From: Hippasteria phrygiana
Lineage: Eukaryota; Echinodermata; Asteroidea; Valvatida; Goniasteridae
Reading direction: 5' to 3'
Assembly: GCA_037893225.1 (NCBI GenBank)
Contig: JAZGUH010000274.1
Coordinates: 1 to 64,000 of the forward strand
DNA: 64,000 bases
In this document: positions 33,160-45,423 of the stretch, piece after piece
Position numbering within the stretch: position 1 is the first letter of the stretch
Layout of the letters: each line of letters begins with the position of its first letter
Notes under the pieces: generated by a model
What the model saw: the letters and a program-made list of their open reading frames with translations, nothing else
Told to the model about the DNA's origin: nothing
The model's database searches: none
Program-made: the position numbers and the translations under genes

Positions 33160-36095
33160 TTAAAAAAAAATTGTAGACAACCGCCCTCAATAGTCAAGAA
33201 CTTTAAGCGGGGTGGGGGGGGGGGGGGGGGCCTGAAAGGGGAAAAGGACATACCCGGTACCAGTGGCACTATGTGACTGAAGCAATGGGAGTTGACAAGA
33301 GTGAGATAGTTTAAATTGAAAGTATTGAATCAAGAATGCATACGCCATCGGCAATGTAAACAGAAAACGTAATTCCATACCGGTGTACCCAAAGCGTTGG
33401 GTTTTTTTTTAACCCTAAAACTATAATAAAAGGCGCCCATAAAAAGATAACCGAAACACAAGACGACACCGATGAGATAAACTGCTTCCCGCGGTATATA
33501 TACCATCGTGACCACTGACCCCCTTTTTTTTACGCCGAGAAGAGTTTAGGGTCCCATGTTCTGATTTGTCCACAAGGTATCCCGCCGAGAAACAGGTGGG
33601 ATTTTTCACCGGCCCCCCGACCGAAGAAGTCTGGGGCCTGAGAAGCCGGAAAGCTGTGCCTGCCTCGTGGGTGGGACACGGCTCGGGGAACGGCTCATAA
33701 CTGAATGATTGATTCCGGTCAAGTCGCAGGCCAGCCTGATTGGAAATCCCAAGACAAGAAATCCATACTATTTTTTGACAAAACTTTGTATCTGGTTTTT
33801 CTTGATTATTCTAGAAGAGCACAATAAATCACTTTATCTGCAAGCGTATAGTTTGTGTTAAGTCTGAAAATGAATTCCTCTTCAAAACTCCTTATCGACA
33901 TATTTAGGGGCGGGAGAATCTGAAAAATGTCAAATGCTTTTGGACCAGAAAAGATTTCCTCTCTTCTCTAGGAATGAGTTAGAAAAAACGTTGCCCTATT
34001 CATACTGAGCTGGGCAAGAAATTCTAGGCCTAACCCTATAGGCCTAATCACTCAATCATTTTAAAATCACTGATTCATTCACACAAACTTTAAAAGCTGA
34101 AACACTATCGATCTTCAAAAGGGGGCGACTATTTTTTACTGAAATCTACAGAGCACATTTTGAAAATCTGAATTAAGGGCATGCTGAATTTCACAGCATC
34201 AGAAAGTATGAGAACCTGTCTAGCAGCTCCCACATCAAATTTGCACAGAATCTCGCTAGCCAATCACAAGATGGCAACAATGCGACGGCTAACGAGTTAA
34301 CAGCCAATCAAAACCCCATCCGTATAGTGCAAACTGTCCCACAATGGAGCGCACCATATACCTTCACTGCATAGTTTCGGTCTGTCCGTAAAAGAATCTA
34401 CGTTCAAACTGAAACACGTTACTCGGGTGGGTGTACGTATTACATGACTGAAACACTGCCGGAAACTTGCTATTTGTTTTGGCCAAAAGACTCGCTGACT
34501 GATTCATTAATTTCCAAGACGATGTGCAGGTTTTATCGTGAGAAACGGGCCTGTTCACATCATCACAGATCCCCATGATGTAAACAAAGTAGTAAAACAT
34601 TTTAACACCAATGTGCGTGTTTTATGTTACGCTGACAGTCGCGTGAAGGCAATTGGAAAAACAAAAAAATAGTGACAAGATTGCCAAATCGGACGTAGGG
34701 CCTATACAGTGCGTCTGCACAAAAATGAAAACAAACTGGATAAAGTTTCGCCGCTTATATATACAAAGTGATGTGCGGGTATATACCGGTAAAGTTTATG
34801 TTTTAAAACACTGCTGTGTCTTAATGGGGATCTTTTTTTTTTTTCATTAGATAACAGTTCTAGCTCCACGTTTACATGTAAGATAAAGTGTTTTGGTGTA
34901 TTTGGGAATAATTTGATAAAAAATCCATAATTACCATATTGGTCACCAGTTTCTCCATTAAGACGTGCACAAATTCGAGTCGTCCCCAGAGTTTGGCCTA
35001 TACTGCACGTGCGCCTTACCGATTTCGCCTCACAATAGGCTGATATCTATTTTCGATTTCGGCTGTATATAATAGAAAACCTGGGGAGGTAATTTAAGCT
35101 AACTAACCAAAACCTGGCGTAACCTAACTTAAATATAGAACTGTCTTTGGTAATAGTGTCCGTGGTAACATACGGTACCGTAACTTAACCCAACTTATAG
35201 AACTGTCTTTAGTAACCTGTAACCTAACTTATGGAACTAATTCTGGTAATATTGTCCATTTTTTGTTTTATTTTGTTTTGTTTTGGTTTTTTGGTAAAGG
35301 CATGTCTTACAAGCTATATTGTGTAGGTTTTGCCTCGTCTATTGTCTTTTGTTTGTTTGTTTGTGTTTTGTTTTTTCATGGGTAACTTGTTTACCCGTTA
35401 TACAATTGTAAACATTACTGTGAAGAGGAAATGAATGTTTGCAAATGTCAAAGGAACTTCCCTGTCAATTATGCCATCTTCCCTGGCAGATGTCAATCTA
35501 AGCTACTTCCCCACTGAGAGATCTCCGCTGGGCTAAATGAGCTCACCAAACCAAGACCAGCCCCCGTTTCCGGTACACAATTAAAACCCCGCGCTCAAAA
35601 ACTCGTTATACGGGATCCGACTTCGCGCGTGTGTTGCCTCAGAGACCCGAGCCGGTGTGTGGTGTCTCGTCCGGCCTTGATTCTTGGTGGGTTTCGTGTC
35701 ACTTTTGGTAATTAGAAAGGTGACATACACGTGTCGTTATAGTGTTTAATTTCATTGCCGGGGAACGGCCGGGGTTAACTAAGCAAACATGGTTATCTGG
35801 GGGAACATGAGTCATATGCGTGGACCCCAATAAACAGAAGTGAGAAGTTGAGTACAGTTGGGTCATCATTCCTTTCCCTGGTGCACGGACCGTGGGTCAA
35901 GCCTGCTCTTGGGCGGGCTGAAGGCCAGTTGGCCATAGAGAAATAAGAACACATTTCCATGCCTGGCTAAAAGAGATCGATTCATGAATGATAATGCTAA
36001 AAGTCCTTCCTGAGATGGAACGCATGCACAATCTAGAACTTCCGGTCGTATACACTATGAACAAAAATTTGTTCGACTTTTATGTGCAAGTATAC
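33160..36095. other. Unassigned intergenic sequence
   Basis: Poly-G at 33214-33229. An imperfect tandem repeat at 35100-35260 is based on TAACCTAACTTATAGAACTG. No gene recognised in about 2.9 kb. Confidence 0.4.
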
Positions 36096-36097
36096 TT

Positions 36098-36625
36098 GAG
36101 GCACTTATACAACATTTGCAAACAGCAAAAAAAAAAAAATACCGCATTATTATGAAAGGCCTTCTACTTGACTGCAAGTAAATAATAGTCTCAAGCATCC
36201 TGCGATATCATGGCACCTGATGTGCTGTAAATATTTTTGTTTTGCTCCCATGCTTCATGTTCAATTTGCAGCGATGGTCGGCTGGGAAAAACTGACTTTT
36301 TACAAAAATACTGCTCCATTTACCAAATTTAGTTGGTTCACATTTTGTTTGGCAATTGGTTACGCATCCGTGAACGGGTTCAGGCCAGTGAAGTCTAGTT
36401 CCCCGACCTGATAATTCCTTGACGTCTATAAAGTACAATGTACTCCTTTTTTTCTGAAGTAAGATCAGGAAACCAGACATACAAAAACAGCATTATTTTC
36501 TCTTTGTTTTCACAGCATGCACTCAAACCTTTAATCAGGTCAGTGTTACAGTATTTGCTAGAAAACACTCGCCCAAAATCCATTCATTTCTGTAAATTAC
36601 AGCAAAAGCAAATGTTGTATTACCT
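36098..36625 (+). mobile_element. TTAA-MITE copy 9
   Basis: The left end is decayed (ACTTATACAACATTTGCAAAC); the right end GTTGTATTACCT is followed by TTAA (36626-36629). The central palindrome is reduced to GATGGTCGGCTGGG. It shares the extra TTACCAAATTTAGTTGGTTC module with copies 7 and 10. Confidence 0.7.
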
Positions 36626-36756
36626 TTAAGTTGGTACAATTGAGAAAATAAGTAACCCAAGCACAGGTTTTATTTACTCCACCCACCAATACACTTTAGC
36701 TGTAGCTATCTGGAACAAAAAGCTATATGCCAATAGCTTTTCCCCTCGTTCTGTAT

Positions 36757-36987
36757 AGAGGAATCCCACAACGACGAGTTTAGCGCCGATCTGCGCACTT
36801 CCGCGTTTGAAAACGAGGATCTCAATGTCACAGTAAACAATGCTGATCGTGCGCCTGCGCTGCCTTTTGGCCTGATTAATGCATGCATGAATGAATGTTC
36901 TGAAAAGCGTTGTTTTGTTTTGTTTGCCACTGACATTCTCGCTTTCAACCCGGAAGTGCGCAGAAGGGGCTAATGTGAAATTCCTCT
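36757..36987. mobile_element. AGAGGAAT-type MITE, copy b
   Basis: Near-identical to the copy at 4131-4364, with the same AGAGGAATCCCACAACGACG start and ATTCCTCT end. The high similarity suggests recent movement. It abuts the repeat at 36992. Confidence 0.75.
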
Positions 36988-36991
36988 ATCT

Positions 36992-37145
36992 CTATGGAAT
37001 TCTTTGCCTAGTGCATGTTTCCCTTCATCTTATCTGCTTCAAGAGGAATATTAATTCCTACCTCTTGTATCTTTGATTCTTTTCCATTTTGTAGCTCCGT
37101 ACTAAACCACGAGAGGATTGCTGGGGCAAAATTTGCATTAAAAAA
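36992..37145 (+). repeat. GGAATTCTTTGCC repeat, copy
   Basis: Aligns with 1771-1935 and with the complement of 50620-50775: CTAGTGCATGTTTCCCTTCA, TTAATTCCTACCTCTTGTATC. Confidence 0.6.
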
Positions 37146-37733
37146 ACTGTTTGCATGAAATCTGCAATTTGATGTTAAGGCAGGTGGCCGCTTTAACGGC
37201 CCAGGTGACCACAATAGCGAGTTTAGCTTGTAAACCGTAAATGCAATGGTATTAGCCAAAATCACATGGCCTACAATACAGCGACAACAGCTTTGTATTT
37301 CAAGAATAGAGTGACGCTCGTAGCCTCTGACCTATACTAATCATTCCCGGAGAACGTGCCAAGTAGTGTACAATGTAAAGCGGTCCTATATGCGATATGC
37401 ATGGTGATACTGTAACTGTATAACAGCAAATGTGCGTTACCGCCAAAAATACGAACCGTCGTTAAGAGCTTGAACTCTCTACTACATTCACATCGGGTAA
37501 AGAGGGTATCGCGAACGGCAACAAAGTTTCTCTTAGCCTTCTGACCCCTGGTAACCTGCGACGTGTAATGGACCTCACATTAACCCAGTTCCTTCATAAT
37601 TCCGGTCTGGGCCTAAAATGGGAGCGAGTGTGTATGCATAGGCCTACGCGGAGCCAATTACAGACTGCAGGATGCGAGCATGGGAAGATGAATGCATGTA
37701 CTGTACGCCTAAACCTATTTTGATGCTCTTTTT
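37146..37733. other. Unassigned sequence
   Basis: No gene or recognised repeat. Confidence 0.35.
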
Positions 37734-37734
37734 T

Positions 37735-37930
37735 TTATGGAAGTCGCCCAGTACAAGGCTAATAGGTAAGGGGCTACAACAGAGATGTTGAGGTTGGCCA
37801 CATTTTAGATTGCCACCACTCTTACGGTTTTTCCTGGACCCAGATCTAAATAGAGGATCCAATTTTCAGACATATAGGCCTTGATTGACCAGGCGGGGTA
37901 ACTTCCACCGTCGGTGAGACCAACTCACCT
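37735..37930 (+). repeat. Dispersed repeat D, copy
   Basis: GGAAGTCGCCCAGTACAAGG to GGCGGGGTAACTTCCACCG, as in 6290 and 45990. Confidence 0.6.
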
Positions 37931-39065
37931 CCCTCCTCCTCCTCCTTACATTCACATTGATTGAATGAAATGTAAAGACGGTGTAACTATTTGAGCGTAA
38001 TCTAAAATGCCTGTTTTCATTTAAAGTACACAAATATGGTGCTAATTTTCAGTTCTTTTAAAATCTTTCCAATTAAGCCATGAATGTTTGTAAAAGACCG
38101 TATTGAATATGACGTCACTGTAGCCATGTCGTGAGACACACGTGTGCAATAATACGAGCCGATATCATCATTTGCCTGTCCCGCAATATGGCGGCCTATT
38201 GTTGTTGCTATGGCGACGTGGGTATTCGATACGCTCTAAGGAACGCCCTGCGTCAAAAGTACACAACATTTTAAAGTACAAAAATCACTCAAAATAACCC
38301 ACCATAACCCACCATCAATGTTTTGAAGAATGTTTTCAAGAAAAGTGAAATATTTGTATCAACTTCCAGCGACGGTTGGTCAATCGGGAGGGGGGGGGGG
38401 GGGGCTGATACACTTTCTCACCGTTGGTGGCGCCATTTAACCTCTTTGTTTTGTTCTCACCCATAGGCAAAATAAGACCTGTATTTGCAAGGCGTAGGCC
38501 CCTAAAAGCAAAAAATAATAATAATAAATAAAAATTCTTAAAATAAAAATTGGCAACGAGCAAGGGGGGGGGGGGGGGGGTTTCGACCCCCAACCCCCCC
38601 CCCCCCCGGATCCGCGCCTGGGGGGGGGACATGAAAATGTACTGTTAAAATAAACGACACCATTGGAAATACTTTGCAAAATTTGAAATCGGCATTTTAG
38701 GTTTCTTATTGTTAGAAAATCTGCCAACATTTTGAGAGATAGAGCTCTCAAATTGTGAATCTACTTTGCAATGACGACCGGTATTCCCGCTGCTAACAGA
38801 CGAAGTTTCCATTCTGGTCAACGCGTAACCAGATCGATGTCATTGTTCGAGTCGAAGTCTGCACGACGCCCCCAAAAAAGTTATTTTAGTGGGCGCCAAA
38901 TGCGTGTCCGCCAAACGGATTGTTGGCAACCAGCATGCAACGACAACGAGCTACCGAGATTACAATCGCTGACAGAAATGATTCAGACCCGTAGACACGG
39001 CATGGATGGTTATAGGACCATTAAAGGAATACACGGTATTGTACGTACATGGGGCGCGAAAATAC
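37931..39065. other. Unassigned sequence with poly-G/C runs
   Basis: Poly-G at 38391-38404 and 38566-38580; poly-C at 38597-38607 followed by GGATCCGCGCCTG, a typical hAT-like end whose partner was not found. The 101-aa frame at 38771-39076 has no known domain. Confidence 0.35.
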
Positions 39066-39220
39066 GCTCATCCTAAAATAGCTATGTTTGGAAAGATCAT
39101 TAAAAAGATGTATGGCTATAGGCCTATAGACGCCGATTTAATACTTTGATTGACCTTTCCAAGATCTTTTTCTGGACTTTTATGAAAATCTTTACACGAT
39201 CAGTATAGGCCTGTAGGTTT
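39066..39220 (+). repeat. Foldback element F, partial copy
   Basis: CTCATCCTAAAATAGCTATG and GGAAAGATCATTAAA match the left end of 20696-20984. Confidence 0.5.
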
Positions 39221-39319
39221 TCTAGTTGGTATATTCACCAAAATTGTATAATGCTATTTTGTACCGGTACATGTTATGTAAGCCTATGTTCTCGTCGGTG
39301 TAACGTTTTACGTTTCGGG

Positions 39320-39575
39320 ATGGGGTGGGGTGGGGTGGGGTGGGGTGGGGTGGGGTGGGGTGGGGTGGGGTGGGGTGGGGTGGGGTGGGGTGGGGTGGGG
39401 TGGGGTGGGGTGGGGTGGGGTGGGGTGGGGTGGCTTGGCTTGGCTTGGCTTGGCTTGGCTTGGCTTGGCTTGGCTTGGCTTGGGGTGGGGTGGGGTGGGG
39501 TGGGGTGGGGTGGGGTGGGGTGGGGTGGGTGGGGTGAGGTGGGTGGGGGGTGGGGGGTGGGGGGTGGGGGGGGGG
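39320..39575. repeat. Pentanucleotide array (GGGGT)n with GGCTT core
   Basis: About 22 GGGGT units, about 10 GGCTT units at 39432-39480, then GGGGT again, fading into G-rich DNA to 39575. Long frames on both strands here are artefacts. The strand asymmetry and G-runs would favour G-quadruplexes. Confidence 0.95.
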
Positions 39576-41034
39576 CATGCCATTATTCCTATGAATCTGC
39601 GAATACAGCCTGCGAGTTAGATTTTCGCGCATGGTTCGCAAAGGAAGTTCTAGGACTTTATATAGAGGGGCGGCCTAGGGCCTATATTTCCTTTTTTGTA
39701 GATTTTGTTAAATTTAATTAAATTTAATTAAATTTAATTAAATTTAATTTAATTTTGTACTCATAAAAGCGAAAAATACAAACATGGGAGGGGCTTAGAA
39801 CAGACATATTTGTATTTGTGTACCTGCAAACGCAAGACACAGAGCTGCTGCGGGGGGGGGGGGGGGGGGTCGCCCCATGCAGATTCCCACCGGATACACT
39901 CATGTGCAGAGCTCATTATCTGCAACCGACACACCTGCCTCCATATAGGCCTACACATTAGGCCTATATGTCATGTAAGTAGCGAAAATTCATGTATAGG
40001 TGAATTCAATAGGCAGACTCACAAAGTGTCATATCCCATGAGTTTTTTTTTAGCCTGTTAAAAGTTGCCGTCACGTGACCACGCCCACAATGTATTTCTT
40101 AAAAGGGTCAGGTCGTCTGTTGTCAGGGGTAAGATTGGCCGAAAATGAAAAACCTACGAGGACCCTAGAGCAAAGGGTCTATGGTGTGTATTTGCCTAAA
40201 ATACTTTTACAGGTAAAAACACTTTTGGGGTAACATCTCAGGAATTAAAGAGATTCCGTAAAAATTCTGAAATCAGTAAATATCCTGACAAATATCAGCC
40301 CTGTGTTGTACCATGGGAACTTGTCGGTACGTCTCTAGTTGTGGCTTGAAAATATATGACATAATTGCTGAAAAGGTTCAGCGTGCTAAACCTCGGCTTG
40401 TCGGTTATTTACCTGTATAACAAGACGGTAGCCTCCACCGACGCAAAAAGGACACCAGCTGATTACCACAACAAGCCCAGTAAGGGGGATAGCGGGTACC
40501 GACCGGGCAGGCTAAATTTGCCGCTCCCCCCGCCCAGGCCTGTGGTTCGTAGCCGGTCCGAATCATCAGAGACACCGGGCTTCAATTTTCAAGATGGCAC
40601 GCGGCTTGGTCTCAGCGCCCGCACCTGCCGAAGCTTGAGTCCAGCAGCTGGCGGTAAGCTCAGCCCGGCCCTACCTGCCTTGCCAGGCCGGGCCCTAGTG
40701 CTCATTTCCGCTGCGGGGTATACTCGGCACGGCGAGTCGAAAAATTGTTTAGCGTCACGTCTTGTCAAAAAAAAAGTCAAGGACGAGGTATTTTGACTTC
40801 TATTTTTATGCCAGGCGGTATTTTCCAAGATGGACGCATTTTTAATTTATTTTTTTTATTTTTTTTAAGACGGTAACATTATGTCGCCTGTTAGGCATTT
40901 TCTCTAAAACATTCAGTTCAAACTATCAATTTTCTTCTAGGCTAAGAGCACAATGTGGCTACATTTCAGGATAAAATAAAAATCTTGGTTGAAAATTGAT
41001 TTCCTTCACAGGAAGACTTTTGTTTGCAGTGTAC
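39576..41034. other. Unassigned sequence
   Basis: Short AATTTAATTA tandem at 39713-39752; poly-G at 39851-39868. The 143-aa frame at 40365-40796 overlaps a GC-rich inverted segment and is not credible as a gene. Confidence 0.35.
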
Positions 41035-41039
41035 TCATC

Positions 41040-41190
41040 AGTTGTGCGCATGCTCAGAACTACACGCGCATGTTCAGAATCCTGAGGGCATGCTCAGAAC
41101 TATGCGCGCATGCCCAGAACTACGCGCGCATGTTAAGAACTAGCATAAGGACTGGTACGTAGCTGCCACCTACGTCTCAGTCTCCCATTG
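41040..41190. repeat. GCATGCTCAGAACTA tandem repeat, relative of the 5893 MITE
   Basis: Five CGCATGYYCAGAACTA-type units are followed by GCTGCCACCTACGTCTCA, matching the right end of the 5893-6045 element. Confidence 0.5.
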
Positions 41191-41953
41191 GGCCCCAATG
41201 CTTCTCTCTTCATTTCGCATTCTTAACAAACTTTTTGAATTTTTTTTTTAATCCAAATGGCCCGCCGAAATCCAACAATTTAAAAAGACATGCGGCCTCC
41301 ACGAAGGAAGCGGGCTGGTACGGTACGCTAAACGTGCTTTTATTTTAACTTGGCCCGAGTGACCCGAACCACCTTTATCAACGAGCCGTCCCGGGCGGTG
41401 CCTTTGAACCTCACCGGAGATAATTGTGAAATCTGCTCCTCGTTTTCGTACGAGCGTTTCGTGCGATTACAAGTTAATAATTCTTTTTTTAGGGCCCGGC
41501 TGTAATTTTCTGTCTTTCTTTATAGTTACCGTTTGCTAGAAGTGTAATTGAAATAATTGCATGACGCCATGGGGTGCCGATAATGAGCGATAATTGGCAA
41601 CCTGCCAGCGACCTGATTGGGGGCACGTTTTTGATCGGTAGCGGGGTGACAATTCTGGCAACAAGTGTGCGACGCGAGACGATTGTGTATACACGCAGCA
41701 CTTGGATCACACCATGCACACAGAGCGTCTGTGTCGATTTTTCCACGCGAGTCACTCCCGGGTTTTGACCCAGAAAGAAAGACTGACCCATTAATACGAG
41801 ACTCGAGTATTGATTTAACATTTAACCAGCGGCTTTAAGAAAGTTAATCTTTTAATGTCCGAGATACAGTTTTACATTATTTTACCAGAGTGTTGTCCAG
41901 TCAGTCATTTCTTTAAGTTGCATGGTAGGTATAATAATTTATAACCATTATAG
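41191..41953. other. Unassigned sequence
   Basis: No gene or recognised repeat. Confidence 0.35.
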
Positions 41954-42243
41954 AGGTAATACTAATAGACAACATTTGCAAAAAATACTAATGATAGTAA
42001 AATACAATAAAACAAAAAATACTGAATTATTATGAACTATCTTACTTGATTGTAAGTAAAATATAGTATCGGGTATCCTGTGAAATCATGGCACCTGGTG
42101 CGCTGTCAATCTCAAGAAAAGTGGAATTTTTGGATCAATTTCCAGCGATGATCGGCCGACCATCGTCGGAAAAAACTGACTTTTTTTTTAAAATACTGCC
42201 CCCAATTTACCAACTTTAGTTAGTCCACATTTTGTTTGGCACT

Positions 42244-42357
42244 TAGGCCGTGTCCGAAATGGGCGTCTAGAGCTACAGCTACGGCTACGTCACGCGTAGT
42301 TGTAATGGACGAACACCTAGACAATAGCCCTAGACAAGCGATTCGGACGCAGCCTTA
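42244..42357. mobile_element. 114-bp MITE
   Basis: TAGGCCGTGTCCGAAATGGG at the left pairs imperfectly with ATTCGGACGCAGCCTTA at the right; the inner part has CTAGAGCTACAGCTACGGCT. It sits in TTAA-MITE copy 10. Confidence 0.55.
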
Positions 42358-42396
42358 GCTACACCGTCAGTTAACGGGAGAAAGCCAGCTAGTGTG

Positions 42397-42812
42397 TGTC
42401 GTGTCGTGCCGTGCCGTGCCGTGCCGTGCCGTGCCGTGCCGTGCCGTGCCGTGCCGTGCCGTGCCGTGCCGTGCCGTGCCGTGCCGTGCCGTGCCGTGCC
42501 GTGCCGTGCCGTGCCGTGCCGTGCCGTGCCGTGCCGTGCCGTGCCGTGCCGTGCCGTGCCGTGCCGTGCCGTGCCGTGCCGTGCCGTGCCGTGCCGTGCC
42601 GTGCCGTGCCGTGCCGTGCCGTGCCGTGCCGTGCCGTGCCGTGCCGTGCCGTGCCGTGCCGTGCCGTGCCGTGCCGTGCCGTGCCGTGCCGTGTCGTGTC
42701 GTGCCGTGCCGTGCCGTGCCGTGCCGTGCCGTGCCGTGTCGTGTCGTGTCGTGTCGTGTCGTGTCGTGTCGTGTCGTGTCGTGTCGTGTCGTGTCGTGTC
42801 GTGTTGTGTTGT
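42397..42812. repeat. Pentanucleotide array (GTGCC)n to (GTGTC)n
   Basis: About 58 near-perfect GTGCC units, a GTGTC pair near 42691, more GTGCC, then a GTGTC block from about 42736 to 42805. Frames of 140-184 aa on both strands come from the array and are not genes. Confidence 0.95.
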
Positions 42813-42887
42813 TTGAAGTAGGGTCAGGGAACCAGACTGCAAGAACAGATTTTTTCTCTTTGTTTTGCCAGCATTTGTGTGCACAAA

Positions 42888-43242
42888 ACAAACACATTGC
42901 TATTTAACAAATCCATTCATGCATGCATAAATCACGACAAATTAAACAGCCTAGCACACGGTCAACATGGTCAAGCGGTACCGGTTCATCACGTCCAAAT
43001 TCATTCTTAATCGACATGAGGTTCATCTATTTCACAGGACAATATGATTCTCAAATAAAATATATCCGCACATCAGATTGTTCTTCGACGATACGATCAG
43101 CGACCTTCCAAACTTAGAAAGGATTTTACCGTGAATAAATTGCACACGAATGAAGGCAAGATATGTTGTTGACTTGGCACTGAGCCTCGCTTTCACACCC
43201 GGAAAAGCGCAGATCGGTGCTATTTTCGTTCGTGCGAAATCA
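42888..43242. mobile_element. AGAGGAAT-type MITE, diverged and interrupted copy d
   Basis: ACACATTGCTATTTAACAAA, CATTCATGCATGCAT and, after an insert at about 42968-43163, TTGACTTGGCACTGAGCCTC, CACCCGGAAAAGCGCAGATC and GGTGCTATTTTCGT match copy c at 20384. Confidence 0.5.
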
Positions 43243-43611
43243 AGCCTACAACATCAGTCAGTTCGTGACGTCAGCTCAGAGACCTTTCCCAGCCTATAGG
43301 GACGCATGCGAATTTTTATTTTGCGTAGGCGGGTGAAGCAATTTTCATGAATAACTCAGTGGTTGCATTTAGCCCAGGTTGGACAATGTCTTCATTGCAC
43401 TACGACTGAAATTAGTGTCTACAGTGAGGTAAAAATATTGCAATTTTGTTTCAAATTTGTTTTGGGTATATTCTGGACTCCCTCCGCAACGCGAAGGGAG
43501 TCATACTGGGCTATGGTTGCATTGATCACTGCACCGCTCAGCTCTTAAGTTCTCGGTCTCTTTTTCCCCTTAGATTAAAAATATCCCGAAGATATCACAG
43601 TAAAGAAAAAT

Positions 43612-43690
43612 GGGTACAGGTGGATTCGAACTAGGGACCTTTTGATCCATAGCCCATCCCACTATCCACTAGACTAGTCTGTAGAAGTTC
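43612..43690 (-). repeat. tRNA-like SINE head
   Basis: On the minus strand an A box TAGTCTAGTGG (43664-43674) and a B box GTTCGAATCC (43622-43631) lie at tRNA spacing. Acceptor and T-stem pairing is lost, so it is a SINE or tRNA pseudogene rather than a working tRNA. Confidence 0.5.
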
Positions 43691-43893
43691 GACAACAGCC
43701 GTTCTTTAAAATGATTGAATGTAAGTAGTTGACTAAATAATAACAATGCTGTGACGTTCTGTTCTATTACAATGAATAAACATAACTTTCTCATCAAAAT
43801 ACTGAATTATTCATGTTATTGCTCCACCCGCCTACGGGAAAAAATGCGCGGGACGCACTGCCCTGGAGGCGCCCAATTGGGCTACAAAAAGTG

Positions 43894-44034
43894 TTCGTCC
43901 TAAAATTGCTATGGCTGGAAAGATCATTAAAAATATATAACAATGTACACGCGCCGTTTGTATGAACGTCATTGACAAAAATACTTTCGGGGGGCGAAAG
44001 GGGTTTATTGGTTCGGAAAAGTCGGACCGTTAAG
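43894..44034 (+). repeat. Foldback element F, half copy
   Basis: GTTCGTCCTAAAATTGCTAT and GGAAAGATCATTAAAAATAT to the CGCCGTTTGTATGAACGTCA centre. Confidence 0.5.
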
Positions 44035-44379
44035 GCCGGTTCATAGCGAATTTATGACGTCAACGCCAACGCCAAATATTTGCGCTGCGAATTCGCAAAA
44101 GTTGTTCACATTTCAACATGTGCGAATCTTCGCCGCGAATGTCTATCCGCGCAGGACCAGTGTATGTCCCCACAATTACGGTGCGTGACTGTGTTACTTT
44201 AAAAATTCCTTGACAAAGTACACACATACCGGTATTACAGGCCCTATACGGACGGTATTATAGGCCCTATACGGACGGGTATACTGACAATTGACGTTCA
44301 GGATGTGACATTCGCACTTCAATATACAAAGATTGTTCTGTATAGGGCCTATACTCTTTATTAGAGTTGTCATGGCTCC

Positions 44380-44510
44380 TCGAAAGAGTGAAAATTTCAC
44401 TCTTTTAGAGTAGTTTTCACTCTTTTCGAGTGTTTTTTTTATAAGAGATTCACTCTTTTGGAGTGGTTTGAAAAGGGATTCACTCCTTTGGAGAGTGAGT
44501 TTTTCTCTCT
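44380..44510. repeat. CACTCTTTTNGAGTG hairpin array
   Basis: At least four self-complementary CACTCTTTT(A/C/G)GAGTG units in tandem, separated by short AT-rich spacers. Confidence 0.7.
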
Positions 44511-45059
44511 TTTACATTAAGAGAAAAAGTATTGGCAAATTTCAAAGACGAGTATACATGTTTTTCTCTATAACCGATTCGTGTAAAGCACAGCATAAAT
44601 ATTTCTTTTTTGTTGTCGCTGTCAGTTCAGCGCTTTGTGAAACATTGCTCAATGCTAGACGTGAGAGAGGCGCATACCTTAATACAGCGGTGGCCTTGAC
44701 GATTCACGAAACTAAAAAGAACTTGATAATAGCTTTAATATTTACTCTGCAGACCTGTCATTACTGAATGGTTGATGACTGATGAGGTGCATCGGAATTA
44801 TATACCACCCCTCCAAAAAAAAGTTTCACCACAGTTTAAACGAATCCCCAGGCCCTATAGAGTGTGTGTGGAATCACAAACCATATCTTTGCTCCTCTCT
44901 AGAGGAAATCGCTTGGATTTTCCTAATCATATAGATGCTGGAGGTAGGTATACCACAAATGGAATCAGTTTTACGGAAAGCTGGTTTTCCCTCATGATGA
45001 ATTAGAAGAGAGAATGCGAGCCCCCAAGGCTGCTCGGGGCACTTTTTATCACATTTTTT

Positions 45060-45423
45060 AAGGTTCCCACAGAAATCTGAAAAATTCCATGACTTTTCCA
45101 GGACTTTCCAGGACTAAAATACAATTTCCACGACATTTAACGCCATTTTGCAGAGAAAAGTTGTTTGGTATTATGATACTGATGAACCGCTGATGTTGGG
45201 CTAACCATTTGTTAGCTTTTGAATTTTTTTTTTTTTTATTAATAATGGCCTCCTATTTATATCAAAATCTGTCCATCAAAAATAACCCTTGCAGGATCTT
45301 GATTTCCATGACTTTTCCATGACTTTTAAATTTTTCCCAATTTTCCATGACTTTTCCATGACTTTCCAGGATAACTTTTTTTCCAGGATTTTCCAGGATT
45401 TTCCATGACCCGTGGGAACCCTG
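45060..45423. mobile_element. GGTTCCCAC-type TIR element with TTCCATGACTTTTCC repeats
   Basis: Left AAGGTTCCCACAGAAATCTG, right CATGACCCGTGGGAACCCTG. Subterminal TTTTCCAGGACTTTCCAGG and CCATGACTTTTCCATGAC repeats fill both ends. Noncoding. Confidence 0.65.

Larger units (their letters stand above)
41954..42885 (+). mobile_element. TTAA-MITE copy 10, split by a MITE and a microsatellite
   Basis: Left half at 41954-42240 (ATCATGGCACCTGGTGCGCT, centre ATCGGCCGACCATCG, module TTACCAACTTTAGTTAGTCC). The right half resumes at 42813 with TGAAGTAGGGTCAGGGAACC. In between lie a 114-bp MITE and the GTGCC/GTGTC array, which begins where other copies have TTTTGTCTGAAG. Confidence 0.7.

Noticed and set aside
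39222..39721. ORFs of 70-156 aa rich in GVGW or PPHPT repeats
   Set aside because: They are products of the (GGGGT)n/(GGCTT)n array.
40365..40796. 143-aa ORF with Pro/Ser/Arg-rich stretch
   Set aside because: Low-complexity composition from a GC-rich segment; no homology recognised.
42330..42907. ORFs of 140-184 aa with RAVPC or TARHG repeats
   Set aside because: They are products of the (GTGCC)n/(GTGTC)n array, open in many frames at once.
43612..43690. Possible tRNA gene on the minus strand
   Set aside because: A and B boxes are present, but acceptor and T-arm pairing is lost; treated as a SINE head.
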